Below are positions 15,820-23,958 of a DNA stretch of 41,712 nt, piece after piece. The stretch is from Pseudomonas sp. S37 (lineage in GTDB: Bacteria; Pseudomonadota; Gammaproteobacteria; Pseudomonadales; Pseudomonadaceae), in NCBI RefSeq assembly GCF_016658545.1, contig NZ_JACVZC010000050.1:1-41712 (forward strand). Reading direction: 5' to 3'. Numbering within the stretch: position 1 is the stretch's first letter; each line of letters begins with the position of its first letter. Made by a program: the position numbers and the translations under genes. Below the pieces are notes generated by a model. That model was not told the DNA's origin. It did not search any database and worked only from the letters and a program-made list of their open reading frames with translations.

Positions 15820-17478
15820 ATGCTGACCCTGCTCAACCTGCTCTCGGCCGTGACGCTTCTGGTCTGGGGCACACATATCGTGCGTACCGGCATCCTTCGG
15901 GTATTCGGTTCCGACCTGCGGCGCATCATCAGCCAGAACATGAACAAGCGCCCGCTGGCGTTCATTGCCGGCATCCTTGTAACGGCCATGGTGCAAAGCA
16001 GCAACGCCACCGCCATGCTGGTCACCTCGTTCGTCGGCCAGGGCCTGATGGCCATGACCCCGGCCCTGGCGATCATGCTCGGTGCCGACGTGGGTACCGC
16101 GTTGATGGCCCGGGTACTGACCTTCGACCTGTCCTGGCTGTCGCCGCTGTTGATCTTCCTCGGCGTGATCTTCTTCCTCTCCCGCAAGCAAACCCGTGCC
16201 GGCCAGCTGGGCCGGGTAGGCATCGGGCTGGGCTTGATCATCCTGGCACTGGAGCTGATCGTGCAGGCTGCTGCGCCGATTACCCATGCGCAAGGGGTGA
16301 AAGTGCTGTTCGCCTCGCTGACCGGCGACATCATGCTCGATGCCCTGGTCGGGGCCATGTTCGCCATGATTTCCTATTCCAGCCTGGCCGCCGTGCTGCT
16401 CACCGCAACCCTGGCCGGGGCCGAAGTGATCAGCTTGCCGGTGGCCATCGGCCTGGTGGTCGGCGCCAACATCGGCAGCGGCCTGCTGGCCTTCATCAGC
16501 ACCAGCATGCAGAACGCCGCCGGGCGCCGGGTGGCCTTGGGCAGCCTGCTTTACAAGCTGATCGGCCTGGTGCTGATCATTCCTGTGCTGCACCCGTTGG
16601 TAGCGTGGATGGACTCGCTGAGCTTCAGCCCGCAGGAACTGGTCATCGGCTTCCACTTGCTCTACAACACGCTGCGCTGCCTGATCATGCTGCCCACGGT
16701 CAAACCGATGGGCCGGCTGTGCAACGTCCTGCTGCCCGAGCGGGAAATCGGCAATGGCCAGGTGCGAGCGCGCCACCTCGATGCCTCGGCACTGGAAACC
16801 CCCAGCCTGGCCCTGGCCAACGCGGCCCGTGAAACCCTGCGCCTCGGAGACATCGTCGACAGCTTGCTCGAAGCCATGCTCGGTGCCCTGCGCGGCACCC
16901 AGACCGCCTTGCCGCAGCAGGTCCGCGCCTTGGGCGAGGACGCCGATGCCTTGTACAGTGCGATCAAGCTGTACCTGGCGCAGATGTCGCGCGAGGACCT
17001 CAGCGAGCAGGACAACCGCCGCTGGGCCGAAATCATCGAGCTGGCCATCAACCTCAAGCTCGCCTGCGACCTGGTCGAACGCATGCTGCGCAAGGTCCAG
17101 CAACAGAAAACCAGCCAGCGCCGGGAGTTTTCCCAGGTGGGCCTGGAGGAGCTGACCGGCCTGCAGGAGCAATTGCTGGCCAACCTGCGCCTGGGGCTGT
17201 CGGTGTTCCTCAGTGCCGACCCGGAAAGCGCCCGCTTGCTGTTGCGGGAAAAACGCCGGTTCCGCGCCCAGGAACGGCGCCTGGCCCACGCCCATGTCAG
17301 CCGCCTGCAACGCAAGGTCGTGCAAAGTATCGAGACCAGTTCGCTACACTTGGAACTGATTGCCGACATGAAGCGGTTGAACTCTTTGTTCTGTAGCAGT
17401 GCCTATGTGGTACTGGGCGGCTCGGACACCGGCGGGCTGATGCTCGACAGTGTGCCGGATGAAGCCCGCCAGCCGTGA
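15820..17478 (+). CDS. Na/Pi cotransporter family protein with PhoU-like domain
   Basis: A 552-residue protein of the NptA/YjbB-like Na/Pi cotransporter family. The N-terminal part (about residues 1-310) has around eight membrane segments and two related repeats. The first contains the diagnostic QSSNATAMLVTSF motif, the second MISYSSLAAVLLTATLAG, where the usual Q-S-S is degenerate. The C-terminal 230 residues are helical and PhoU-like (ETLRLGDIVDSLLEAML onward). YjbB relatives export phosphate. The ATG at 15820 follows a G-rich site; an in-frame GTG at 15799 would add seven residues. No Pho box is visible upstream, so phosphate control is not shown. Confidence 0.87.
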   Translation: MLTLLNLLSAVTLLVWGTHIVRTGILRVFGSDLRRIISQNMNKRPLAFIAGILVTAMVQSSNATAMLVTSFVGQGLMAMTPALAIMLGADVGTALMARVLTFDLSWLSPLLIFLGVIFFLSRKQTRAGQLGRVGIGLGLIILALELIVQAAAPITHAQGVKVLFASLTGDIMLDALVGAMFAMISYSSLAAVLLTATLAGAEVISLPVAIGLVVGANIGSGLLAFISTSMQNAAGRRVALGSLLYKLIGLVLIIPVLHPLVAWMDSLSFSPQELVIGFHLLYNTLRCLIMLPTVKPMGRLCNVLLPEREIGNGQVRARHLDASALETPSLALANAARETLRLGDIVDSLLEAMLGALRGTQTALPQQVRALGEDADALYSAIKLYLAQMSREDLSEQDNRRWAEIIELAINLKLACDLVERMLRKVQQQKTSQRREFSQVGLEELTGLQEQLLANLRLGLSVFLSADPESARLLLREKRRFRAQERRLAHAHVSRLQRKVVQSIETSSLHLELIADMKRLNSLFCSSAYVVLGGSDTGGLMLDSVPDEARQP

Positions 17479-17508
17479 TTACGCCTAGCTGAGGATCCTT
17501 GCTCGCCC

Positions 17509-18915
17509 ATGCGTTGCCTGATGTTCGTTTGCCTGCTGATCTGCAGCCTGCCCACCTTCGCCCTCGACCGCTCGCGGGTGGAAGGTTACCTGTTGCCCAA
17601 TGGTCTGCAGGTAATCCTGAAAAACGGCTACGAGCGTGACCATGTAGCCATTCGCCTGGTGGTCGGGGTGGGTCTGGACGACTTCGATTGCGAGCAGAAA
17701 GAACTGCCGCACCTGCTCGAGCACTTGCTGTTCAGCGGTATCGACGAAACGGGCGAGGGCGGCCTGGAAGAACGCCTGCAAGCGCTTGGCGGCGAGTGGA
17801 ACGCCTACACCAGCAGCGCGGATACCACCTTCGTCATCGAGGCCCCGGCGCGCAACCAGCGCAAGGTGCTCGACCTGCTGCTGGCGGTGGTGCGCGACAC
17901 CCGCATCGACGCCAAGGCGCTGGCCACCGCCAAGCGCATCATCGAACGCGAGGATGGCGGCCATTATGGCCACCTGCAGCGCTGGCTCGACCGCCAGGAC
18001 ATCGGCCACCCGGCCAGCGACCAGCTCGCAACCGAACTGGGCCTGAAGTGCCCGGAACGTTCCAATATCGACGACATGACGCTGGAGCAGGTGCAGGCAC
18101 TGCGTGACCACTGGTACGCGGCCAACAACATGAGCCTGATCATGGTCGGCGGCCTCGACCGCCTGCTGCCGGCCTATCTGGAACGCACCTTTGGCGAGTT
18201 GCCGGCCACTGAGCCGGGAGAGCGGCGCAACCTCGAGAGCATTACCCAGCAAGCCGAGCAACGCCGCGACCTGACCCGCGGCTGGCTGGGCGACGGCGTC
18301 AAACTGCACTGGCTGTTCATCGAGCCGGTGCTGGACAACGACCACCAGGCCACCCTGGACCTGCTGTCGCGCTACCTTGACTGGGCGCTGTACGACCAGC
18401 TACGCCTGCGCAACGGCTTGTCCTATGGCCCCTCGGTGCAACGCGAAAGCTTCGGTGACACCGGCCTGCTCAGCCTTAATGCCGACCTGGAGCGTGATGA
18501 CATCGACAAGGCCGTATCGGTGATGCAGGCGTTGTTCGACCACCTGCGCAAGGAAGGCCTCGACCCGGACACGTTCGCCCGCATCAAGGACGCCAGCGTT
18601 GCCAAGGAAAGCTGGAGCACCCAGGGCAACAGTGCCTTGGCCGACTATTACTGGGGGGCGCTGAACGATTATACCGACGGGCGTTTTGCCAACCCGGTAC
18701 GCAAGCTGCGCCAGGTGACGCTGGAGCAGGCCAACCAGGCGTTGAAGGAACTGCTGAAGGAAGACGGCTATGTACGGATCGAGAAGCCGCTGCTGGGTTA
18801 TGACGAACTGTATGGGCTGCTGGCCTTGCTGGCGGGGCTGATGCTGGCGGCAGGGCTGCTGCGTTGGCGGCGGCATGGGCCGCAGCGGCCGAGTGGTGCT
18901 ACACGGCAGCGGTGA
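17509..18915 (+). CDS. M16 family (insulinase-like) peptidase, membrane-anchored
   Basis: A 468-residue M16 zinc metallopeptidase-like protein. A signal peptide covers residues 1-18 (LICSLPTFA). The inverted zinc motif HLLEH lies at residues 68-72 in LPHLLEHLLFSG, and the third ligand is Glu146 or Glu148 in RIIEREDG at the expected distance. The C-terminal half is the non-catalytic M16 lobe (LRLRNGLSYGPSVQRES, the usual R-x8-Y region). The chain ends in a hydrophobic helix (LLALLAGLMLAAGLL) and a basic tail, so it is probably tethered in the inner membrane facing the periplasm. Substrate unknown. It starts 30 bases after the Na/Pi gene and may share its transcript. Confidence 0.88.
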   Translation: MRCLMFVCLLICSLPTFALDRSRVEGYLLPNGLQVILKNGYERDHVAIRLVVGVGLDDFDCEQKELPHLLEHLLFSGIDETGEGGLEERLQALGGEWNAYTSSADTTFVIEAPARNQRKVLDLLLAVVRDTRIDAKALATAKRIIEREDGGHYGHLQRWLDRQDIGHPASDQLATELGLKCPERSNIDDMTLEQVQALRDHWYAANNMSLIMVGGLDRLLPAYLERTFGELPATEPGERRNLESITQQAEQRRDLTRGWLGDGVKLHWLFIEPVLDNDHQATLDLLSRYLDWALYDQLRLRNGLSYGPSVQRESFGDTGLLSLNADLERDDIDKAVSVMQALFDHLRKEGLDPDTFARIKDASVAKESWSTQGNSALADYYWGALNDYTDGRFANPVRKLRQVTLEQANQALKELLKEDGYVRIEKPLLGYDELYGLLALLAGLMLAAGLLRWRRHGPQRPSGATRQR

Positions 18916-18939
18916 ATCGGCGGTATCCTTTTGCCAGTA

Positions 18940-19083
18940 CCGGCCTCTTCGCGGGTGAACCCGCTCCCACAGGATCAGTGCAGTGCCTGAAGTCTGCGCT
19001 GTACCTGTGCTCTCACAGGATTAGTGCAATGGCTGAAGCCTGCACTGTACCTGTGGGAGCGGGTTCACCCGCGAAAGGGCCGG
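18940..19083. repeat. REP pair enclosing a 46-base tandem repeat
   Basis: A REP at 18940-18971 and an inverted REP at 19052-19083 bracket about 1.7 copies of a 46-base unit. The copies start CACAGGATCAGTGCAGTG at 18968 and CACAGGATTAGTGCAATG at 19014, each ending with a CTGTACCTGTG segment. The second copy runs straight into the inverted REP. Confidence 0.85.
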
Positions 19084-19118
19084 AACAGCCACCCCATCCC
19101 TCCCTGTTGTAGCCCCCA

Positions 19119-20141
19119 ATGCCCCAAATCCCTCATATCGTCCTGCGCATCATCGAACTGCTCAAACGCTACCCCGGCATCATCGCGCTCGGCGGTTTCC
19201 TCTCCGGCATCGGCAGCTTCATCCTGGTCGACCGCCAGGCTGGCCTGGCCAGCTGGGTCGCCATCCTGATGCTGGTCAGCTGGGTCTGGCTGATGCTGGA
19301 AAACACCCTCACCGGCCTGTTCGCGCGCACCTTCAACCGCGAAATCCCGCAGCCGCTGTTGCGCTACGCCACACAGATGATCCACCAGGAAACACTGTTC
19401 TTCGTGTTGCCGTTCTTCTTCATCACCACCACCTGGAACAGCGGCCAACTGGTGTTCACCGGCCTGTTGGGCGCCGCCGGCCTGATCTCGATCACCGACC
19501 CGCTCTACTACAAATGGCTGGCCCCACGGCGCTGGCTGTTCCTGGCGCTGCACACGCTGACGCTGTTCGCCGCGCTGCTGACAGCGCTGCCGATCATCCT
19601 GCACCTGACCACCGCGCAAAGCTTCAAGCTGGCCCTGATCGCAGCCATGGCACTGTCGTTCCCCAGCCTGGCCAGCAGTTTCCCGATCAACACCTGGCGC
19701 CGCGGCGTGGCGCTGGTGCTGGTCACCCTGTCGGTCGGTGCCGGGGGCTGGTTGCTGCGCTCCTGGGTACCACCGGCAACCCTGTGGATGACCGAAGTGG
19801 CGGTGAGTACCGAGGTACTGAACCGCCAGCCGGGCGAGTCGCTGGACGAAATTGCCGCCAGCCGCATCCGCAGCAGCGGCCTGTATGCCTACACCGCCAT
19901 CAACGCGCCACGCGGCCTGAACGAACGGATCTACCATGTGTGGCAAAAGGACGGCCAGGAAGTCGACCGCATTGCCCTGGACATTCACGGCGGGCGCAAG
20001 GAAGGCTACCGGGCCTGGACCCACAAGCAGAACTTCCCGCCCAACCCGGTGGGCAAGTGGCAGGTGCGGGTGTTGACCGAGGATGGCCAGGTGATTGGCG
20101 TGTTGCGCTTCAAGGTAATCGACGATAAGCCAGCCCAGTAA
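19119..20141 (+). CDS. DUF5924/DUF2914 membrane protein
   Basis: A 340-residue protein of unknown function. The N-terminal two thirds hold about seven hydrophobic segments (for example IIALGGFLSGIGSFILV, LFFVLPFFFITTTW, ALVLVTLSVGAGGWLL). The C-terminal 100 residues form a DUF2914-type extracytoplasmic domain, with VYHVWQKDG-like and KQNFPPNPVGKWQVRVLTEDG stretches that resemble a small beta domain. A carbohydrate or protein-binding role is possible but not shown. It is monocistronic between two repeat blocks. Confidence 0.8.
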   Translation: MPQIPHIVLRIIELLKRYPGIIALGGFLSGIGSFILVDRQAGLASWVAILMLVSWVWLMLENTLTGLFARTFNREIPQPLLRYATQMIHQETLFFVLPFFFITTTWNSGQLVFTGLLGAAGLISITDPLYYKWLAPRRWLFLALHTLTLFAALLTALPIILHLTTAQSFKLALIAAMALSFPSLASSFPINTWRRGVALVLVTLSVGAGGWLLRSWVPPATLWMTEVAVSTEVLNRQPGESLDEIAASRIRSSGLYAYTAINAPRGLNERIYHVWQKDGQEVDRIALDIHGGRKEGYRAWTHKQNFPPNPVGKWQVRVLTEDGQVIGVLRFKVIDDKPAQ

Positions 20142-20187
20142 TCAAAAGGGGCTGCTTCGCAACCCATCCGACCGGTCCGGCGCCCCG

Positions 20188-20260
20188 GCAAGGCCGCTCC
20201 TACAGGGGTACGCGATCGCCTGTAGGAGCGGCCTTGCGTCGCGATGGGCCGCAAAGCGCC
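20188..20260. repeat. Second-type REP: perfect 19-base inverted repeat
   Basis: GCAAGGCCGCTCCTACAGG (20188-20206) and its exact reverse complement (20219-20237) are separated by 12 bases and followed by GTCGCGATGGGCCGCAAAG. This repeat family differs from the GCGGGT-AACCCGC type and also occurs at 23837 and 41591. Confidence 0.88.
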
Positions 20261-20352
20261 CCCTAGGCCCTCACACACAGCACATAATCACCAAACAGCC
20301 CATGCCCGCTGCGCTATGATCAGCCCCTAAGCCTTAGCGCCGAGTCAATTGC

Positions 20353-21486
20353 ATGGAGCCTATGACCACCCCCAGCGTCACCCTGGACACCAGCAGCCAA
20401 CCGTCCTGCCTGCGCATAACCGGCGACTGGACCCTGGCGCACTACGCCAGCCTCAAGCGCGAGAGCGAAAAGCTGCGTGCGCAATACACTGCCGAAACTG
20501 TTGCCGACCTCAGTCAGTTGGGCCGCCTGGACACTGCCGGCGCCTCGCTGCTGGCCGAACTGCTTGGCGCCGAGCGCCTGTCGCGCTGCACCCATGACCT
20601 GCCCGAAGCCAGCCGTGCGTTGTTGAAGAACGTCTACCAGTCAGTCCAGGACTACTGCATCCCGGTCAAGGAACCCGAGCGCAACGTGCTGATGTTGCTG
20701 CTGGAGCGCATCGGCCGCGCTGTTGGCACCCTGTGGCAGGACAGCATGCAGTTGCTCGGCTTCGTCGGCGTCATCCTCGAAACCTTGCTACGGCGGGCGT
20801 TCCAGCCTCATCGCTGGCGCATCACCCCGGTCGTCGCACACATCGAGCAGACGGGCCTGGATGCCGCGCCAATTGTCGCCTTGCTCACCTTCCTGGTGGG
20901 CGCCGTGGTGGCCTTCCTCGGCGCCACGGTGCTGGCCGATTTCGGCGCGACCATCTTTACCGTCGACCTGGTGGCGTTTTCGTTCCTGCGCGAGTTTGCG
21001 GTACTGCTGACCGCCATCCTCATGGCCGGGCGCACCGCCAGTGCGTTCACAGCGCAAATCGGCTCGATGAAGGCCAACGAGGAAATCGACGCCATCCGCA
21101 CCCTGGGCCTCAACCCCATGGAGTTGCTGGTCCTGCCACGGGTACTGGCGCTGCTCATTTCGCTGCCGTTGCTGACCTTTGTCGCAATGATTTGCGGCAT
21201 TGTCGGCGGTGCGGTGGTGTGCGCCTTGTCGTTGGGCATCTCGCCGGCCATGTTCCTGTCGCTGCTGCAAAGCGACATCGGCGTGCAGCACTTCCTGGTC
21301 GGCCTGGCCAAGGCACCGTTTTTCGCCTTCCTGATTGCCGCTATCGGTTGCCTGGAAGGCTTCAAGGTCAGCGGCAGTGCCGAATCGGTAGGGGCACACA
21401 CCACCTCGGCGGTGGTGCAGTCGATATTCGTGGTCATCGTGCTGGACGCGGTGGCCGCACTGTTCTTCATGGAGATGGGCTGGTGA
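20353..21486 (+). CDS. MlaE-type ABC permease with N-terminal STAS-like domain
   Basis: A 377-residue permease subunit of an Mla/MCE lipid-transport system. Residues 1-100 form a STAS-like domain (LAHYASLKRESEKL and VADLSQLGRLDTAGASLLAEL), so a separate MlaB protein is not needed. The rest is the MlaE permease, with about five membrane helices and the family stretch LTAILMAGRTASAFTAQIGS followed by MKANEEIDAIRTLGLNPMEL. It starts at ATG 20353, with in-frame ATG 20362 as an alternative; neither has a strong ribosome site. Its stop overlaps the GTG of the ATPase gene. It leads a four-gene operon. Confidence 0.92.
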   Translation: MEPMTTPSVTLDTSSQPSCLRITGDWTLAHYASLKRESEKLRAQYTAETVADLSQLGRLDTAGASLLAELLGAERLSRCTHDLPEASRALLKNVYQSVQDYCIPVKEPERNVLMLLLERIGRAVGTLWQDSMQLLGFVGVILETLLRRAFQPHRWRITPVVAHIEQTGLDAAPIVALLTFLVGAVVAFLGATVLADFGATIFTVDLVAFSFLREFAVLLTAILMAGRTASAFTAQIGSMKANEEIDAIRTLGLNPMELLVLPRVLALLISLPLLTFVAMICGIVGGAVVCALSLGISPAMFLSLLQSDIGVQHFLVGLAKAPFFAFLIAAIGCLEGFKVSGSAESVGAHTTSAVVQSIFVVIVLDAVAALFFMEMGW

Positions 21487-22274
21487 GTAGTGAAGAACGC
21501 GTGATCGAAGCCCGCGGCATCTGCAACCGCTTCGGCCGCCAGGTGGTGCATCAAAACCTCGACCTGGACCTGTACCGCGGCGAGATCCTTGCCGTGGTTG
21601 GCGGTTCGGGCAGCGGCAAGTCGGTGCTGCTGCGCAGTATCATCGGCCTGCGCCGGCCCAACGAAGGGCAGATCCAGGTGTTCGGCCAGGACCTGGCCGG
21701 CTTGCGTGAAGAGCAACGCTCGCTGGTCGAGCGGCGCTTTGGCGTGCTGTTCCAGAAGGGCGCGCTGTTTTCTTCACTGACCGTGACCGAAAACGTGGCC
21801 TTGCCGCTGATCGAGCATGCCGGGCTGTCCCGCGCTGATGCCGAGCACCTGGCCGGGGTGAAACTGGCCCTCGCCGGGCTGCCGATTTCAGCCGCCGACA
21901 AATACCCGTCATCGCTGTCGGGTGGCATGATCAAGCGCGCAGCGCTGGCCCGCGCCCTGGCCCTGGACCCGGACATCCTGTTCCTCGACGAACCCACCGC
22001 AGGCCTGGACCCGATCGGCGCTGCCGCCTTCGACCAGTTGATCCTGACCCTGCGCGACGCCCTGGGCCTGTCCGTGTTCCTGATCACCCACGACCTCGAC
22101 ACCCTGTACACCATCACCGACCGCATTGCCGTGCTGTCGCAGAAAAAGGTCCTGGTGGCCGGCCCGCTGGCCGAGGTCGAGCAGACCCACGACGCCTGGA
22201 TTCAAGAATACTTTCACGGCCCACGCGGGCGTGCTGCCGAGCAGGCCGCCAACCGTGCCGGGCAGGAGCGCTAA
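21483..22274 (+). CDS. MlaF-type ABC ATPase
   Basis: A 263-residue ATP-binding subunit. Walker A is GGSGSGKS, the Q-loop lies in LFQKGALFSSLTV, the signature is LSGGMIKRAALARAL, Walker B is DILFLDEPTAGLDP, and the H-loop is ITHDLDTL. All catalytic residues are present. The start chosen is GTG 21483, overlapping the permease stop as GTGA. The reading frame stays open far upstream inside the permease gene, but that stretch has no homology and is an artefact of high GC. It drives lipid movement between membranes with the permease and the MCE protein. Confidence 0.93.
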   Translation: MSSEERVIEARGICNRFGRQVVHQNLDLDLYRGEILAVVGGSGSGKSVLLRSIIGLRRPNEGQIQVFGQDLAGLREEQRSLVERRFGVLFQKGALFSSLTVTENVALPLIEHAGLSRADAEHLAGVKLALAGLPISAADKYPSSLSGGMIKRAALARALALDPDILFLDEPTAGLDPIGAAAFDQLILTLRDALGLSVFLITHDLDTLYTITDRIAVLSQKKVLVAGPLAEVEQTHDAWIQEYFHGPRGRAAEQAANRAGQER

Positions 22275-22277
22275 ACC

Positions 22278-23216
22278 ATGGAAACCCGAGCCCATCACGT
22301 CCTTATCGGCCTGGTCACCGTCCTGGTGGTCGCCGGCGCCATGCTGTTCGGCCTGTGGCTGACCAAGTCCAGCGTCGACGATGCCTTCAAGGATTACGAA
22401 GTCGTGTTCAATGAGGCGGTATCCGGCCTGTCGCGCGGCAGCCCGGTGCAGTACAACGGCATCAAAGTGGGCGACGTGTCCACCCTGCGCCTGGACCCGA
22501 AAGACCCGCGCCGGGTATTGGCGCGGGTGCGCCTGAGCGGCGATACCCCGGTGAAGGAAGACACCCAGGCCAAGCTGACCCTGGCCGGGGTGACCGGCAA
22601 CTCCTTCATCCAGCTCAGCGGCGGTACCCCGCAAAGCCCCGAGCTGAAAGGCAAGGACGGCAAGCTGCCGGTCATCATCGCCTCGCCGTCGCCCATCTCG
22701 CGCCTGCTCAACGACAGCAGTGACCTGGTAACCAACATCAACCTGCTGCTGCACAACGCCAACCAGATGTTCTCCGAGGACAATATCGGCCACCTCAGCA
22801 ACACCCTGGCCAACCTCGACAAGACCACCGGCGCCTTTGCCGGCCAGCACGGCAGCATTGCCCAGGCCATCGAACAATTGGTGCAGGTGGGCAAACAGGC
22901 CAGCGCCACCCTGGCCGAAACCCAGACCTTGATGCGCAATGCCAACGGCCTGCTCGGCACGCAGGGCAAGCAGGCCATTGGCAGCGCCGAACAGGCCATG
23001 CAGTCGCTGGCCGAAAGCACTGCCACCATCAACAGCCTGCTGAAAAACAACAGCGAAGCCATCGGCGACGGCGCCCAGGGCCTGAACCAGCTGACCCCGG
23101 CCATTCGCGAGCTGCGCGAAACCCTCAACGCCCTCAAAGGCATTTCCCGGCAACTGGAGGCCGACCCTAGCGGCTACCTGCTCGGCCGCGACAACAACAA
23201 GGAGTTCCAGCCATGA
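22278..23216 (+). CDS. MlaD-type MCE domain protein
   Basis: A 312-residue MCE protein with one N-terminal membrane anchor (HHVLIGLVTVLVVAGAMLFGLWL) and a single MCE domain (about residues 38-120: YEVVFNEAVSGLSRGSPVQYNGIKVG). A long helical, Ala/Gln-rich C-terminal region (about 150-300) resembles the coiled-coil extension of PqiB-like or Mce-like proteins more than the short MlaD of E. coli. Such helices can form a barrel bridging the periplasm. The ATG comes 3 bases after the ATPase stop with a GGAG site. The substrate is probably a phospholipid, by family. Confidence 0.92.
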   Translation: METRAHHVLIGLVTVLVVAGAMLFGLWLTKSSVDDAFKDYEVVFNEAVSGLSRGSPVQYNGIKVGDVSTLRLDPKDPRRVLARVRLSGDTPVKEDTQAKLTLAGVTGNSFIQLSGGTPQSPELKGKDGKLPVIIASPSPISRLLNDSSDLVTNINLLLHNANQMFSEDNIGHLSNTLANLDKTTGAFAGQHGSIAQAIEQLVQVGKQASATLAETQTLMRNANGLLGTQGKQAIGSAEQAMQSLAESTATINSLLKNNSEAIGDGAQGLNQLTPAIRELRETLNALKGISRQLEADPSGYLLGRDNNKEFQP

Positions 23217-23830
23217 AACCGTCGCTGCGCCTGCTGGCCCTGGCGGCCGCGTTGAGCCTGGCCAGTGCCTGCTCGATACTGCCCAAGAGCGAACCCGTCG
23301 ACCTGTATCGGCTGCCGGTCAACCAGGCCAGCCGTACGGCAGCGCCGCTGGACTGGTCGCTGCGCCTGAACAAGCCGCTGGCCAGTGAAGTGCTGGCAGG
23401 GCCGCGGATAGCCGTGATTCCCCAGGGCAATGTAATCAGCAGTTACAAGGGCGCACGCTGGAGCGATACCGTGCCGGTGCTGCTGCGCAACCGCCTGCTC
23501 GACGGTTTCCAGCGTGACGGCCAGGTGCAGCGCCTGAGCGCCGATGACAGCAACCTGCAGGCTGACTACGAGCTGGCTGGCGAGCTGCAGGCGTTCCAGA
23601 CGGAGTACCGCGCAGACGGGGCAGTGGAGGTGCTGATCCGCTATGACGCGCGGCTGGTACAGGGTCGTACCCAGCGTATTCTGGCCAGCAAGCGCTTCGA
23701 GATCCGCCAGCCGCTGGCTGACAAGCAAGTGTCAGCGGTGGTGGCGGGGTTTGGCCAGGCGTGTGACCAGCTGAGCGGGCAGGTGGTGGGGTGGACGATT
23801 GCCCAGGCGGGGAAAACTATCGCTAACTGA
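23213..23830 (+). CDS. ABC-type transport auxiliary lipoprotein (PqiC/DUF330-like)
   Basis: A 205-residue lipoprotein. The signal peptide ends with lipobox LASAC, with the lipidated cysteine at residue 20. The mature part fits the ABC-type transport auxiliary (PqiC-like) family: VDLYRLPV early, then GPRIAVIPQGNVISSYKGARWSD-type segments and a C-terminal helix. The residue after the cysteine is Ser, which favours outer-membrane sorting. The start overlaps the MCE gene stop (ATGA, 23213-23216). It probably docks the MCE protein to the outer membrane. The operon has no soluble MlaC-like carrier. Confidence 0.9.
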   Translation: MKPSLRLLALAAALSLASACSILPKSEPVDLYRLPVNQASRTAAPLDWSLRLNKPLASEVLAGPRIAVIPQGNVISSYKGARWSDTVPVLLRNRLLDGFQRDGQVQRLSADDSNLQADYELAGELQAFQTEYRADGAVEVLIRYDARLVQGRTQRILASKRFEIRQPLADKQVSAVVAGFGQACDQLSGQVVGWTIAQAGKTIAN

Positions 23831-23836
23831 GGCGCT

Positions 23837-23949
23837 TTTGTGGGGCCTTGTGTCGCGAAAGGGCCGCAAAGCGGCCCCGGCAATTTATGCATGAACGCTG
23901 AAACCTGGGGGCCGCTGCGCGCCCCAATAACGCAAGGCCGCTCCCACAG
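23837..23949. repeat. Degenerate second-type REP pair
   Basis: GGGGCCTTGTGTCGCGAAAG followed by GGCCGCAAAGCGGCCCC, then an inverted partner ending CGCAAGGCCGCTCCCACAGG, fill the gap between the convergent lipoprotein and SpmAB genes. They resemble the arms at 41591-41704 and may act as a two-way terminator. Confidence 0.75.
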
Positions 23950-23958
23950 GTGGCAGCG

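Noticed and set aside
15769..17325. 518-codon minus-strand frame opposite the Na/Pi cotransporter gene
   Set aside because: Composition is Gln/His/Gly-biased, with no start site or motifs. It is a shadow of the real gene.
20733..21482. N-terminal extension of the ABC ATPase frame by 250 codons
   Set aside because: The extension overlaps the whole permease gene, has low-complexity Arg/Gly/His sequence, and a GTGA overlap gives the proper start at 21483.
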